64,000 bases of DNA from Macrosoma leucophasiata (GCA_036365455.1 JAWQUS010000022.1:5208001-5272000); one strand, 5' to 3'; shown: positions 20,998-31,639, numbered from the stretch's first letter. A program made the numbers and translations. The notes: generated from the letters alone by a model not told the origin.

Positions 20998-21355
20998 GAA
21001 GCGCGCATGGCCCAGCGGCTGGTGTAGATCGTAAGCGATCTGCTCGGTTAAGCACTACGGGCGCGGTCGGGTAGTGTGATGGGTGACCGCTAGTGGCAAA
21101 TTAAATGCGCGTTTCCGTGCTTCGGAGGGCACGTTAAGCCGTCGGTCCCGGTTGCTATCGATAGATAGCAGTCGTTAAACCTTGTCGGAGGCCTTATGGG
21201 CGGTTTGAAAACATCCGACAGCGGGTTGGCCACTAACCCACCCACCTCCACCAATCCGCATTGGAGCAGCGTGGTGGAGTAAGCTCCAGGCCTCCCCCCA
21301 AAAAGGGGAGAGACTCGTGCCCAGCAGTGGGACGTATAATGGGTTGCCATTATTA
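20998..21355 (+). mobile_element. SINE-5S, full length
   Basis: Best-preserved copy with 56110-56476: GAAGCGCGCATGGCCCAGCG head, CGGGCGCGGTCGGG and GATGGGTGACCGCTAG (5S-like), CTATCGATAG, and an ATTATTAA end. It lies inside the tH spacer of Spy-like copy 1; ATTGTTT occurs on both sides, a possible 7-bp target duplication. Confidence 0.85.
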
Positions 21356-21356
21356 A

Positions 21357-21537
21357 TTGTTTTATATTATTTCGCATTAACACATGCTTGTGAAATATAT
21401 TTTATTTTTAAAGAAAAATGGAAAGAAAAATTTGACTTCAGACGAGACTCGAACTCGCCTGAAGTCAATCCAAAAGTCGAAAAAATAAAATATATTTCAC
21501 AAGCATGTGTTAATGCGAAATAATATAAAACAATTAA
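21357..21537. repeat. foldback of two tH 3' ends
   Basis: TTTTATATTATTTCGCATTA on the left and its complement on the right are separated by a collapsed tRNA core, ACTTCAGACGAGACTCGAAC then TCGCCTGAAGT. This is a palindromic joint of two tH units with most of both tRNA parts deleted. Confidence 0.8.
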
Positions 21538-21889
21538 TTGTATTTTTTTCGGATTCTTCTTTAAATTAGCCATTTTTTGAGGACATGTACGAACCAGAGC
21601 CAAGCCCGCAACATCTTCTTTTCCACTATGAGCTACCTAATTGGACCATACGTTATTTGTATGGAAAGGAATTAATGTACTTATTCCATACAGTTCAAGT
21701 AAATGGTAGCGATGATTGACGGCGCATTACGTTGTTGGTTTTGTATGGTGTGTCTGCATACATTAAAAAGCATTTCCTTGAGTGGATCATACGAAAATAG
21801 AATCATTTTAACGAAAACTTAGCAGAAAAATGTCTTTTGTTATCCTTCTTTCACGCTTTGTCATGTTACTCGTATTTTTTATTTTTTAT

Positions 21890-22450
21890 TTTTATGTCTG
21901 AAGTTTAACAGACAAGCAAACGGGCCACCTGATGGAAAGTGGTAACCGTCGCCTACCGTTCTGGGCAGGAACGAACGTGAAAACCGCACCGTTGCGCACT
22001 GCCAGGTGTCCAGTCATGGAACTTCTCTCTTTGGCGGGTAGTACGGTGTAGGAAAAGAGACGGTGGCACCTTGTCAAACAGTTCAGCAGAGCACTCACCT
22101 TTGTAGAGACGGTACAACACGCATAGACTCCCAATGTCTCTGCGCAGGCTCAGATGTTCGAGCCTGTCAGTAAGTCCTGGATCGTTAACAATCGAACAGC
22201 GCGTTTTTGTAGGGAGTCAAGTGGACCAAGCTGGTATTTGGGGGCTACCGCCCACAAATGAGAGCAGTATTCCAGATGGGGCTGCACTTGGACCTTATAA
22301 AGCTGTAGTAGCTGCCCCGATGTGAAATACTGCCTCGCTTTGTTAAGCACCCCCAATTTTTTGGATGCCAACTTGGTCTTACACTCAATGTGACTCCCGA
22401 ATTGCACTTCGTTCGATATGTCAGCGTCCAGGATACCGATACTCTTACCA
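21890..22450 (-). pseudogene. LINE ORF2 C-terminal fragment (Jockey-like)
   Basis: The minus frame reads CKTKLASKKLGVLNKARQYF, LLQLYKVQVQPHLEYCSHLW and PLDSLQKRAVRLL, the conserved tail after the reverse transcriptase domain in Jockey/CR1-type elements. It continues with frameshifts to the RTGRRxxPLS-type region near 21950. The catalytic domain is missing and no target duplication was found. Confidence 0.8.
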
Positions 22451-22540
22451 ACGGCGAGCGGATATTCTAGGATATTCTAGGATTCCGGTACAGAATATTG
22501 TCGTTCATCGAGATAATGCTGCAAGCCTGTTTCTTACGCA

Positions 22541-22825
22541 TTTTTTTATGTAACGAAGGTAGAAAACAAGTACGCAGTTCACATTGATGTTAAGTGATGC
22601 CTGCAGCCTATAGACACCCACACAATGACCAGAAGTCAAAATGCAGATACGTTACCACTCCTGTGGCCTAAGGTGTTATGCCTCTGTGCCGCAAATTACA
22701 GGGCCGTACATTACCACCTGACTGGAACACGATAGTGCTGAACACTACCATTTAGCGTCAAGTATATTAGGTAATGCGGTGGTGCATATGCCCGCGAGCT
22801 CCTTCACTGGAGCTCTACCACCAGT
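22541..22825 (-). mobile_element. SINE-A, full length
   Basis: Seven-base T run to CTCTACCACCAGT head; all family motifs present. Confidence 0.88.
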
Positions 22826-22863
22826 AAAAACCTCATTTCACGCGAATTCCGAGATACGCGTTT

Positions 22864-23120
22864 GAGCTCTTGGGCGAAGGCGCCACCGCATTACCTCTAT
22901 CTGCCGCTAAATGGTAGTGTTCAGCACTATCGTGTTCCGGTCAGGTGGTAATGTACGGCCCTGTAATTTCCGGCACAGAGACATAACATCTTAGGCCTAA
23001 GGAGTGGTAACGCATCTGCATTTTGACCTTGGTCTTTGTGTGGGTGTATATAGGCTGCAGTCATCACTTAACATCGATGTGAACTGCATGCTTGCTTGCC
23101 ACATCCATTACATAAAAAAA
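22864..23120 (+). mobile_element. SINE-A, head truncated
   Basis: Starts at GAGCTC.TGGGCG, about 20 bp into the family consensus, and ends in A7. Confidence 0.85.
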
Positions 23121-23409
23121 GGTAGCGTAAGTCGGGGTATTAATCAGTTAAAAGTAGTCTCACTCAAATTGGTACACTATCCATACCATTCTAAAGACAA
23201 AGAGGTTCCTTTGTCAAGTGCCAGTGTAATCAAAATCGTTGAAGTTGCACCCAAAATCAATAGGTTTGGCTTCATTCGGAGCTCAAAGGCTCGGAGTTAC
23301 ACAATTCACAACTACCGCCATCTGTCTGCAGATTGCGTAATGTTAGCTGAGGCCACAGTATACATTTAACAGTATACTTAAAGGTAAATTTCCCTTTGTT
23401 GTAAGTTTT

Positions 23410-23687
23410 ACTGGTGGTAGAGCTCCAGTGATGGAGCTCGCGGGCGTTGGCACCACCGCATTGCCTAATATACTTACCGCTAAATGGTAGTGTTCAGCAT
23501 TATCGTGTTCCGGTCAGGTGGTAATGTACGGCCCTGTAATTTCCGGCACAGAGGCATAACACCTTAGGCCTCAGGAGTGGTAACGCATCTGCATTTTGAC
23601 CTTGGTCTTTGTGTGGGTGTCTATAGGCTGCAGTCATCACTTAACATCAATGTGAACTTGTTTACCACATCCATTACATTAAAAAAA
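23410..23687 (+). mobile_element. SINE-A, full length
   Basis: Complete head to poly(A); lacks the CTGCATGC segment near the 3' end. Confidence 0.88.
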
Positions 23688-23879
23688 CAAAAGTTATTTT
23701 ATTAATCACTAGTGACCGGTCCCGGCTTTGCGCTAGTGTAATGTAGATTGTTACTGAGAATTTGATGACATTTTCAACCATCAATTTCTATCTATTTAAA
23801 ATGATAATTGACAACTGACCATTATGTCAAGGCATGATGTTAAGTTTTCTAAAAATATCTAACTTTCGGATTCGCAGGA

Positions 23880-23998
23880 CGCCCCTGTTTTATGGGCCAA
23901 AACGTAACCGGCTAATAATGGGTGTTTGCATGTTTACTTGAATACATGCATTTACCTCTGCCTACCCCTTCGCGGATTGCAGGCGTAAAGTTACATTA
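23880..23998 (+). mobile_element. SINE-J tail fragment
   Basis: GGGCCAAAACGTAACCGGCT, a TTTGCATGT block and CCTCTGCCTACCCCTTCG; tRNA-like head absent. Confidence 0.7.
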
Positions 23999-25169
23999 TA
24001 ACGTATTCATTTAATAGATATATTCAAAGAATATTATACTAATCCTCACAGTTGATATACTGCAATTCATCAGCTATGATATTAGCTGTTATTGTAATGA
24101 ATAAAAACATTATATCTCCGCTGTGTGTGATAATACAATATTTTATTCATACAATGTTACAAAAGATCAGTTAGTTTGAAACTTACTGACTGTGACTGTA
24201 CACAAGTAGTTATATTTTCTTTTGTTTTATTAGCATTTCTTTTGTGTGTAGATAATGCATTACTTAGCATAGGTACCAATTTAATTTATCAGATTGCAAA
24301 GCTAAAATTATAATATTATTTAATTCATTAGTTCATGATTTCGTCTGTTTCCGTAGAACTGCAAATTAAGAATAAAAATTTGAAGTATACAAATTGTATT
24401 AAATAAAAACAAAAGTATATCACTGTTTGTTTTATATATATTATTTAGAACATCAATAATTTTAAGCACAGTGACATCTCTTAGAATTATTTGAAACTAA
24501 GAGAAAGCAGGGTTTCCCTGTTAAGATGGTTTTAGGTTATAAGTGACATCTCTTAGGATTGTTTAGTACTAAAACACAGTTACTCTCCCGCTGGAAAGAC
24601 CAGTTCTCTAAAATATACAAAGATGGCGTTAAAAATGAAAAAAAAAGGTTTTCGTTAACTTTTTAAATATATTTTTTAACTTTGTGTATGTGTGGCTTTT
24701 TTTTTCATTGTTCTATAGAATTTATAATATTATACCGTATGGCATCGCCGTACAGGTACTAAGACCCAGTTATATGCTTTGCTTTTTAGCCTAAGATAGG
24801 TTTAGCCTATTACGCTGAATAGGTATATTTTATATGCCTAGGAAACCTTGAACTTTTATTTTTTACTTCATTATTATTACCTATAAGATAGCTGTGCTTG
24901 TAGCTTAGTCGGCGTAAAGTTTGTATTCCGCTTTCATAACAATCTTCATTGCTGCACCACTCTTATTGATTGCAACGTGATGTTATATAGCCTCAAGCCT
25001 TCCTAAATAATTGGGCTATTCAACACAAAATCGTTATAATTAGAGTTAGAAGTCTCTGAAATTATCCAGTACAACGAAATAATCAATTAAACATACAAAT
25101 TCAACAGCCCTTTCTGATAAGTATAAAGGTATAGGAAAACGTATACCTAAGATATAAAAAGTGGCTTAC
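23999..25169. other. unique AT-rich sequence upstream of candidate exon
   Basis: Few repeat matches: GTGACATCTCTTAG.ATT occurs twice (24473, 24543), and 24950-25060 is reminiscent of the 60.2-kb repeat. Relative to the minus-strand exon at 25.2 kb this would be downstream intron. Confidence 0.4.
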
Positions 25170-25274
25170 CCCAAAGTCTTGGTGCTGATGAGCGGCGTCT
25201 TCAGGTTCAGAAAACCGTTGAGCCTGGTCATATTCTTCTCTCGTCCACCATCAGGGCCTGATGATTGATCCACC
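25170..25274 (-). CDS. candidate internal exon of an unidentified host gene
   Basis: On the minus strand a pyrimidine tract and acceptor (CTGTTTTGTCCTCAG) are followed by 105 bases open in only one frame, then a strong donor (GGG-GTAAGC). The exon starts and ends in phase 2, so it could be skipped without a frameshift. It would encode DQSSGPDGGREKNMTRLNGF followed by LNLKTPLISTKTL. The protein is not recognised. The other two frames contain stops. It is not repeated in the window, unlike almost everything around it. If real, this part of the window is intron of a large gene running leftwards. A chance splice-like match cannot be excluded. Confidence 0.5.
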
Positions 25275-25608
25275 CTGAGGACAAAACAGTTTTGTTTGTA
25301 ACATTTTATAGCTTGAATACGCAAGTAAAATGGAAAAAAAAGGAACTCTAATGAGAACACACGTGTTTTTTTGTCACAGCCTATATACTGTTAGTAGCCT
25401 ATGGGCCAAGATGTGTGACAAAATATTTCCTTTAAGAAATACGTAGAGGGCTCGTCTCGATACGGCACTAGTCTACTTCACCGGTCAATCAGGGAGCGAA
25501 AAGGTGTCGACACGCATATTGTAAGACGTTACTTGAAACATGGCTTGACTCACACTCAGTTTAAGATACTTTATGAGGACGTCTCAAAATCCATACTCTT
25601 AGTTGTAT

Positions 25609-25653
25609 GTATGTATGTATCTTCACGCCAGGTCCCTAACGGGGTAGGCAGAG
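25609..25653 (-). mobile_element. 45-bp LINE-R tail insertion with 16-bp duplication
   Basis: Only the last ~35 bp of LINE-R (CTGCCTACCCCGTTAGGGAC, GGCGTGAAGATACAT on the minus strand) plus a (TACA)n tail. It is flanked by the perfect 16-bp duplication ATACTCTTAGTTGTAT (25593-25608, 25654-25669). Confidence 0.85.
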
Positions 25654-25999
25654 ATACTCTTAGTTGTATTTTGACAGTAACTCATGTGTACGGATTATCA
25701 TATAGATAATTCAACAACAAAGTCTTAAAAATCCATTTTTATAGAAAAATATGGTATTTAATTGTATTTTCAGACAGTTCCAACATGAAAAACTTATTGA
25801 GTTCAAGAGTATGGCATAAATGTAAGTACTCCTCGAAACTTCAAGGTAGGTCGTGACGTACCTTGGAATTTGACAATTGCTTTCATACCTCAAACGGAGG
25901 CAGAATTTCGAGTTGACGTTATTAGTTACAACTAATAATACCAATTTCATCGAGAAAGATTGAGTTAAGTTCGAGATTACTACTTAGAATATGATAATT

Positions 26000-26130
26000 T
26001 GTGAAAATTTTTGCTTTCTAGCTACGACGGTTCACGAGATACAGCGTGGCGACAGACAGACATACAGACAGCGGAGGCTTAGTAATAGGGTCCCGTTTTT
26101 ACCTTTTAGGTACGGAATCCTAAAAAGCAA
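26000..26130 (+). repeat. retroelement 3' end (TACGGAA.CCTAA type)
   Basis: ACGGTTCACGAGATACAGCG, a GACAGACAGAC run, GTCCCGTTTTTACCTTTTAG and TACGGAATCCTAAAAAG. A common insect LINE tail type; related to repeat N at 53.9 kb. Confidence 0.6.
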
Positions 26131-26256
26131 GCTAATGCGTCCCGTAGACATAACAAAAGCTTGTTACAAAGCCTCACTAAGCACGCGAAAAAAGTTGTCT
26201 TTGCTATTCGAAGACTGGTAGAGATATCGCAGATTTTTATTAATTGATGAAGACGG

Positions 26257-26541
26257 GCCTCTGCAACCATCCACATTCGCATTGTATATCTGTTTAGTCA
26301 TTCGCTCATTCGACATTCTTTCTATATGCCCGAACCATCGGAGCATGCCTTTTTTCATTTTTACACCGATACTATCATTCACACAAAGTCTCTTTCTTAC
26401 ATCTTCATTACGAACGCGATAGGAATCGGCGTGCATGTATGAAGAGAATGATGAAGGTAGACGAGGCACGAGAGGTTTGTCAGAACCGGGATGTCTGGCG
26501 CTCTACACTCTCTGCCTACCCCGTTAGGGACCTGGCGTGAA
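26257..26541. mobile_element. LINE-R insertion with inverted 5' part
   Basis: 26257-26425 carries ORF sequence on the minus strand (MLRWFGHIERMSNERMTKQI). 26426-26541 carries the next downstream part on the plus strand (CMKRMMKVDEAREVCQ-type to VRDLA-stop). The whole is flanked by the exact 11-bp duplication GATGAAGACGG (26246-26256, 26542-26552). A 5' inversion with a sense 3' end is the known outcome of twin priming during LINE integration. Confidence 0.85.
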
Positions 26542-26898
26542 GATGAAGACGGTTTGTAGGTAAATGCTTTATCATCTAGGGGATTTATCAATCATATTTA
26601 CCTTTAAAATAAATAATGCTATAATTCTACTGTACGTGTATGTAACTGAATTAAACTGCGACTGGCCCGATTTGAATGATTTTTTTTATTTGCGTTTGGG
26701 TGGCGCCCTGGATGGTTGAGATTCACTAATCAGCGCCACCTGCCGGCCTGATTTGCCGACTGCAGCGGCAGTCGGTATCTTAGTTATTTATCTATACTGC
26801 GATTTGAATGTGAAATATCATGCGGAACAACGTCTGTCGGGTACGCTAGTCTATTTATAAAAGCGCAAGGTCATTTACTCATCACAAAATCTCAGCTA

Positions 26899-27140
26899 AA
26901 ACAAATGCTAGGGCAGAGGATATGTATTAATACTACGTATAAAATGGACACTTCGACGTCCCGCTCGATTTCCCCGCCTCACCCAACCTCCTCCCCTCTT
27001 ATGGGCGACGTTTGGTATTTTTTACCTGCTACGCACACAGGCGCACGTGTAAATACACATCATTGATTGATGGCTGTCTAAAAGACACCAAATTAAGCGT
27101 CTGTATGGAATTTTGGGTCGAGTGTCCGCGGTGCGGTGGT
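26899..27140 (+). repeat. repeat L, copy 1
   Basis: About 240 bp: ATGGACACTTCGACG, CACCCAACCTCCTCCCCTCT, GCTACGCACACAGGCGCACG and GAGTGTCCGCGGTG. Other copies at 28.3 kb (+) and 50.7 kb (-). Confidence 0.75.
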
Positions 27141-27185
27141 AGAGTTAGGTGAGACTAAGGGAATTTACGAAATTTATAGTGCTGA

Positions 27186-27258
27186 TTATTACTATTTGGC
27201 AGATGATAGATTAAATAATGTGGTGTTGCCTACGACCTCGAAACCTCTCTACCACACA
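27186..27258 (-). mobile_element. old SINE-A-like head, minus
   Basis: TACTATTTGGCAGATGATAG, GTGGTGTTGCCTACGACCTC and CTCTACCACA correspond to a diverged SINE-A head. Its opposite partner is at 27543-27610. Confidence 0.55.
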
Positions 27259-27542
27259 GTAGCAGACTAAAGGGCAGACAGAGGCGGTCAGCCACGAACC
27301 TCCTGTTCTGGGGGCCTCTAAAGATCGACTAGTCGCTGGGAATCATAGTTCTTATGTAGGGAAATAAAGTTATATAGTTTTGCTCGTACGTTCTTTTTGA
27401 TGTGGATTATAGAATTAATTAACATTATCAATTACGGGGGGCTACAATATGTGCGTGGGCGGGAGGGCCCTATTTTTTTGTGGGTTCTGGGCCTCCAAAT
27501 GCCAAATGCCGCCCCGACCTCTGATGACCTTAGTCCGCCACT

Positions 27543-27610
27543 GGGTGGTAGAGATATAATTCAGGGATTCGAGGTCGTAGGCAACACCACATTAATACCT
27601 GCAATGATGG
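27543..27610 (+). mobile_element. old SINE-A-like head, plus
   Basis: GGTGGTAGAGATA, then GAGGTCGTAGGCAACACCAC; the mirror image of 27186-27258. Confidence 0.5.
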
Positions 27611-27899
27611 TACCATTGCTACCACCACTGTCCAGTGCAGGGACAGCAACACATCACACCACACAAACACACTTTTATCACCAGCTAAAATGCTTTTATC
27701 CTAGCTAGCTATGTTAACAACACAATGATGTCGAGTTGCATAAATTATTAATGCGAGCGTGTCAATATCGACGGATGAACAGTTAATCACGGACAAATGA
27801 ACTTGCTATGTAACTGGAATAATGTTGAGATATACATTTAAACCTGTAGACATGTATAGAAAATCACGCGTGTTTTCCCCGAAGAAGTAGGCAGAGTTC

Positions 27900-28210
27900 G
27901 GGTCATAGCTTACTACAGCCACGCGGCACCCGACCAGCGTTTAGATACAATAGCTCCGCTCCATATCGCCTCGACCGAAAGCCGTGGACGGCGAGTGGAC
28001 CACTCGGTGTGGTCACCGCTTGTCCCGCGTTGACTTTGCATTCCCAACTCGCTGTTCCCAAGTGGACCGCGCGCGGTCCGCGAGTGGTTCACAAGTAACA
28101 TCGCGTCGTTCACCCGTGGGCAACCCGTCAGCTACCCGTTGACAACGAGTGGTCGCCGTAAAACAAGGCGGTGCTCTTATACGTGACAGTCGTGCGATTG
28201 CATCGCAGCG
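27900..28210. other. GC- and CpG-rich segment, unassigned
   Basis: Stands out from the AT-rich surroundings. Contains repeated CGAGTGG and the self-complementary ACCGCGCGCGGT. The 66-codon minus frame has no recognised motif. It could be a MITE interior or a CpG-rich control region. Confidence 0.35.
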
Positions 28211-28309
28211 CGCAGTGACAAATGGTTGATCTGATACTTGGACACAGATGTAGATATAATAATGGAGGTGGGGTAGCGCGTGTTTACGTACGCCTGTTAG
28301 ATATTTTAA

Positions 28310-28547
28310 AAACAGGGCTTAGTCAGAGAATATGTAATAATATACTATACGTATAGAATGGACACTTCGACGACCCGCCCGATTTCCTCGCATCACCCAA
28401 CCTTCTCCCCTCTTGTGGCCGACGGTTGGTATTTTCTACGTGCTACGCACACAGGTGCACGTGTAAGTACACGTTACTGATTGATGTCTGTGTAATAGAG
28501 ACCAAATGAAGCGTTTGTATGGAATTTCGGCGGAGTGTCCGCGGTGT
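28310..28547 (+). repeat. repeat L, copy 2
   Basis: Same order of motifs as 26899-27140; ends CGGAGTGTCCGCGGTGTGGC. Confidence 0.75.
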
Positions 28548-28561
28548 GGCTAAGTCACAAT

Positions 28562-28832
28562 ATCTTATCTTATCTTATATATATAAATCAATTGCTGTTC
28601 GTTAGCCTCGCTAAAACTCGAAAACAGCTGGACCGATTTAGCTATTTTTGGTTTTGAATGATTTTTTGAAGTCCAGGGAAAGTTTAAAAGGTAAGAAAAT
28701 ATGAAAAAATTTAAGGGAAACAGTAAAAACCACTATTTTATTTTCCCATACAAGTAGTTCGTATCTATTAAACCTTTGACACATTATTTCATTCTGAAGC
28801 AATGCGAAATTTGCCAGCTCAGCTAGTTGCAG
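28562..28832 (+). repeat. repeat K, copy 2
   Basis: TCTTATATATATAAATCAAT start to GCCAGCTCAGCTAG end. Confidence 0.7.
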
Positions 28833-29543
28833 ATATATTTCTTTTACGTTGTACAAAGGCTTGTCAGACTGGCCACCAGATGGAAAGTGGTGCAGACTTA
28901 AAGGAATCTGTTAAAGTTAGAAAAGTATGTGAAATGTTACAATAGCTTTAACTTTAACAGATATTTTGGTTCAACCCAGGCTTAAATTCATTATTGCTAT
29001 TAAACTTAAATTTAGTTAGGTAGGCACACATTTTTTTATACCTTTTTTGTTAGATGCTTTCTTTTTGGTAAGTTAATATTTTGTCTGTTTATTGGTTTTT
29101 TTGTAGCTTTCGCTTGTTCTTTTTATTTAATTCTGTATTTTATACATGTATTGTTCATGTCCCGTCTCAGAGCCAAACAAAATGTTCGTTTATTTTTTTA
29201 AAATAAACATTAATATTAGGATCATTACTATCAAGGCTTAGTCAATATCTGTCTGTCCGTTTGTCGCACTGAATATCTTTCATCAAAGTTTTACATTTCA
29301 ACAAAAATCACAAACATTAACATAGACTTAAATTACGTAATCCGAATTTCAGTATGAAAGTCATCATGGAAGTCCATGAAGATATATTTCAAGGATATCT
29401 ACTTTCTTAAGCCGCACTTACAATTTTCGCTCAGCTGTCTTGTAATGCCAAACTACATGGAAATCCACTTATGGATTCATCAATACAACTCCACTACATC
29501 GCGCATCGTATTGAGATTTATTGGTTAAAAGAGAAGATTGTTT
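28833..29543. other. mostly unique; one MITE arm
   Basis: 28903-28985 matches one arm of the 18554-18713 foldback (GTTAAAGTTAGA, ACAGATATTTTGGTTCAACC, CAGGCTTAAA). The remainder is AT-rich with no supported gene. Confidence 0.45.
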
Positions 29544-29826
29544 ATTGGTGGTAGAGCTCCAGTGACGGAGCTCGCGGGCGTAGGCACCACCGCATTACCT
29601 AATATACTTGCTGTTAAATTGTAGTGTTCAGCATTATCGAGTTCCGGTCAGGTGGTAAATACGGCCCTGTAAATTCCGGGACAGAGGCATAACACCTTGG
29701 GCCTCAGGAGTGGCAACGCATCTGCATTATGACCTTGGTCTTTGTGTGGGTGTCTATAGGCTGCAGTCATCACTTAACATCAATGTGAACAGCATGCTTG
29801 TTTGCCATTATTACATTTAAAAAAAA
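29544..29826 (+). mobile_element. SINE-A, full length
   Basis: ATTGGTGGTAGAGCTCC head to poly(A). Confidence 0.87.
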
Positions 29827-29870
29827 TCATAAAATAATTCACATTTTCATCCCTTCGTATTTTTAACTTA

Positions 29871-29933
29871 ATGTATGCATTTTACTCTGCCTACCCCCTC
29901 TGTGAATACAAGCGTGTTGTTGCGTATTACAAT
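29871..29933 (+). mobile_element. SINE-J tail remnant
   Basis: ATGTATGCATTTTACTCTGC then CTACCCCCTCTGTG; short and diverged. Confidence 0.45.
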
Positions 29934-30117
29934 TTATCTCACATTTCATCCTTTCGTCTTCGTAATTCAACTTCCTTAAAGTTACAATAAAGAACAAAGT
30001 TTGACCCACTTTGTATTTAATTAGCATAGAATTATACCCATACCTATGCTCTCACATCTCCCAGACCTCAATAACTAAGAACTTTGAAATAGTCTCAAGA
30101 ATTTGTTCTATTTAGTC

Positions 30118-30247
30118 TAGGCCTCAAGAGTGGTAACGCATCTGCATTTTGAGCTTGGTCTTTGTGTAAGTGTCTATAGGCTGCAGTCGTCACCTAACAT
30201 CAATGTGAACTGCATGCTTGTTTGCCACTTTTATTACATAAAAAAAG
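30118..30247 (+). mobile_element. SINE-A 3' fragment
   Basis: Starts at GGCCTCAAGAGTGG and runs to poly(A). Confidence 0.82.
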
Positions 30248-30313
30248 TAAAATCTTGTTAGCGTGAGACCGTTTTCGTGTAAAACATGCCTGCATTGCGA
30301 TACCCAATATTAA

Positions 30314-30635
30314 CTGCCTCAGTAGCCTAATGGTAGAAGGCCACTACTACTACGCTGAAGTCCTGGGTTCGATTCCCGGGTCGGGGACTATCAGAGATAA
30401 CGGTTTCAAAAATCCTTTATCACTCGTTCAATTGTGATTTTTCCATTCTCTTGAAGTTTCCCAGTACCTCAGAGTTTGGTAATGTGCCCGGAGATGCCAA
30501 CAGGCTCGCCACCTGTTACATGGGCCAAAACGAAACCAGCTAGTCGGAGGTGTTTGCATGTATGCTTGAGTGCATGCACTTACCTCTGCCTACCCCTTCG
30601 GGGATTACAAGCGTGAAGTTACGTTTACGTTACGT
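30314..30635 (+). mobile_element. SINE-J, full length
   Basis: tRNA-like head at about 30315-30388 with A box TAGCCTAATGG and B box GGTTCGATTCC. The body contains TTTCCCAGTACCTCAGAGTT and GTTACATGGGCCAAAACG. It ends GGGGATTACAAGCGTGAAGT followed by (ACGTT)n. Confidence 0.82.
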
Positions 30636-30799
30636 TACGTAAAACTTGTCAGAGTGAGACCTTCTTCATGTAAAACGTTACTGTATTGCGATACCTAATA
30701 GTAGGGAAGAGTTTTTGGATTTGCTCGAGCGCGTCAGATTAAAATAACTTGCATCCTGATGAGTACTTCTACCAAAGTTTATAATAATAATTATAATAA

Positions 30800-31085
30800 A
30801 GAAGAGAGGCAGGAAGACCAAGACTGTCCTACCATGACCAATTAGGTCGAGTTCTTGTACTGTTTATTTTTTGCAATATCAGATGCGAGTGAACTTTAGA
30901 AATTAAAGAAAAAACGGAAAGGTCTAGTTCTTGCCGATGGTGGGGTCAAAAGTCTAAGGAATCGGCGTGAATGTGTGAAGAGAATGATGGAGGTAGACGA
31001 GGCACGAGAAGTATGTCAGGACCGGGATATCTGGCGCTCTACACTCTCTACCTACCCCGTTAGAGACCTGGCGTGAAGATACATA
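30800..31085 (+). pseudogene. LINE-R ORF 3' end with 64-bp insert
   Basis: GRPRLSYHDQ-type sequence, an interruption, GGVKSL, then RNRRECVKRMMEVDEAREVC and QDRDIWRSTLSTYPVRDLA-stop at about 31075. GTCGAGTTCTTG (30846-30857) and GTCTAGTTCTTG (30922-30933) flank the 64-bp insert as an imperfect 12-bp duplication. Confidence 0.75.
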
Positions 31086-31187
31086 ATTATAAGGACGCGC
31101 CCGTAGAGAAGCCTTTCAAATTTTTCAATAGGTCGCCACGACCTTAATTCACGTTTGAATCGTCTGAATTTCGGATAGGAGCGGGAA

Positions 31188-31369
31188 ATGCGTGCGACAC
31201 ACTCGCACACAACAATAATCGTCTATTACTACGAAACTCACACCTTGACTTTCACAAAATACAAAAACAATTTCACGAACACATTTAAACATCTAGGCCC
31301 ATTTGGGCTTGTACCTTGACAGAGGGGAGAGCCTGCATACGGCTACTCCCCTCCGGTGTTGCTCTATGA
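31188..31369 (+). mobile_element. hAT-type MITE, right part only
   Basis: From GCGTGCGACACAC through ATCGTCTATTACTACGAAAC to the CTCCGGTGTTGCTCTATG terminus. Left third missing. Confidence 0.75.
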
Positions 31370-31639
31370 TCAAAACAAAAAAGGAAGCAATACTATACTA
31401 GCAATATATATCCAATAGATACAGTACCCAAAAGTAAAACAAGACTCGCTCGTGCCGGTATTTTTGCATGATTAAGCCCCGGAGTCATTAAAATTCATAC
31501 AAAAGATTTGAATTGTACAATTCAAATGTACATCGTCCGCCCGAAGTTTTGTAGTTCTTTTTTCTGTTTGAAAATGCTGGTATAAGTACTTACAGTGAAA
31601 TTTTTAAAAATAAAAAACGCTCCGATTTTTGGGGCATAT

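Larger units (their letters stand above)
20170..21618. mobile_element. Spy-like element, copy 1
   Basis: Begins GGAGATGTTGCAAAAATGTA and ends GCAACATCTTC, one mismatch from the perfect complement. Flanks are AAA (20167-20169) and TTT (21619 on), with no other duplication. It shares its first ~200 bp and last ~80 bp, and an internal CTGTATCGCCGCCATGTTGA block, with the copy at 60462-61606. It carries a tH repeat and a SINE-5S. No transposase, so non-autonomous. Confidence 0.75.

Noticed and set aside
30319..30388. A free-standing tRNA gene with intact A and B boxes
   Set aside because: It is the head of SINE-J, followed by the shared SINE body; two other copies have the same layout.
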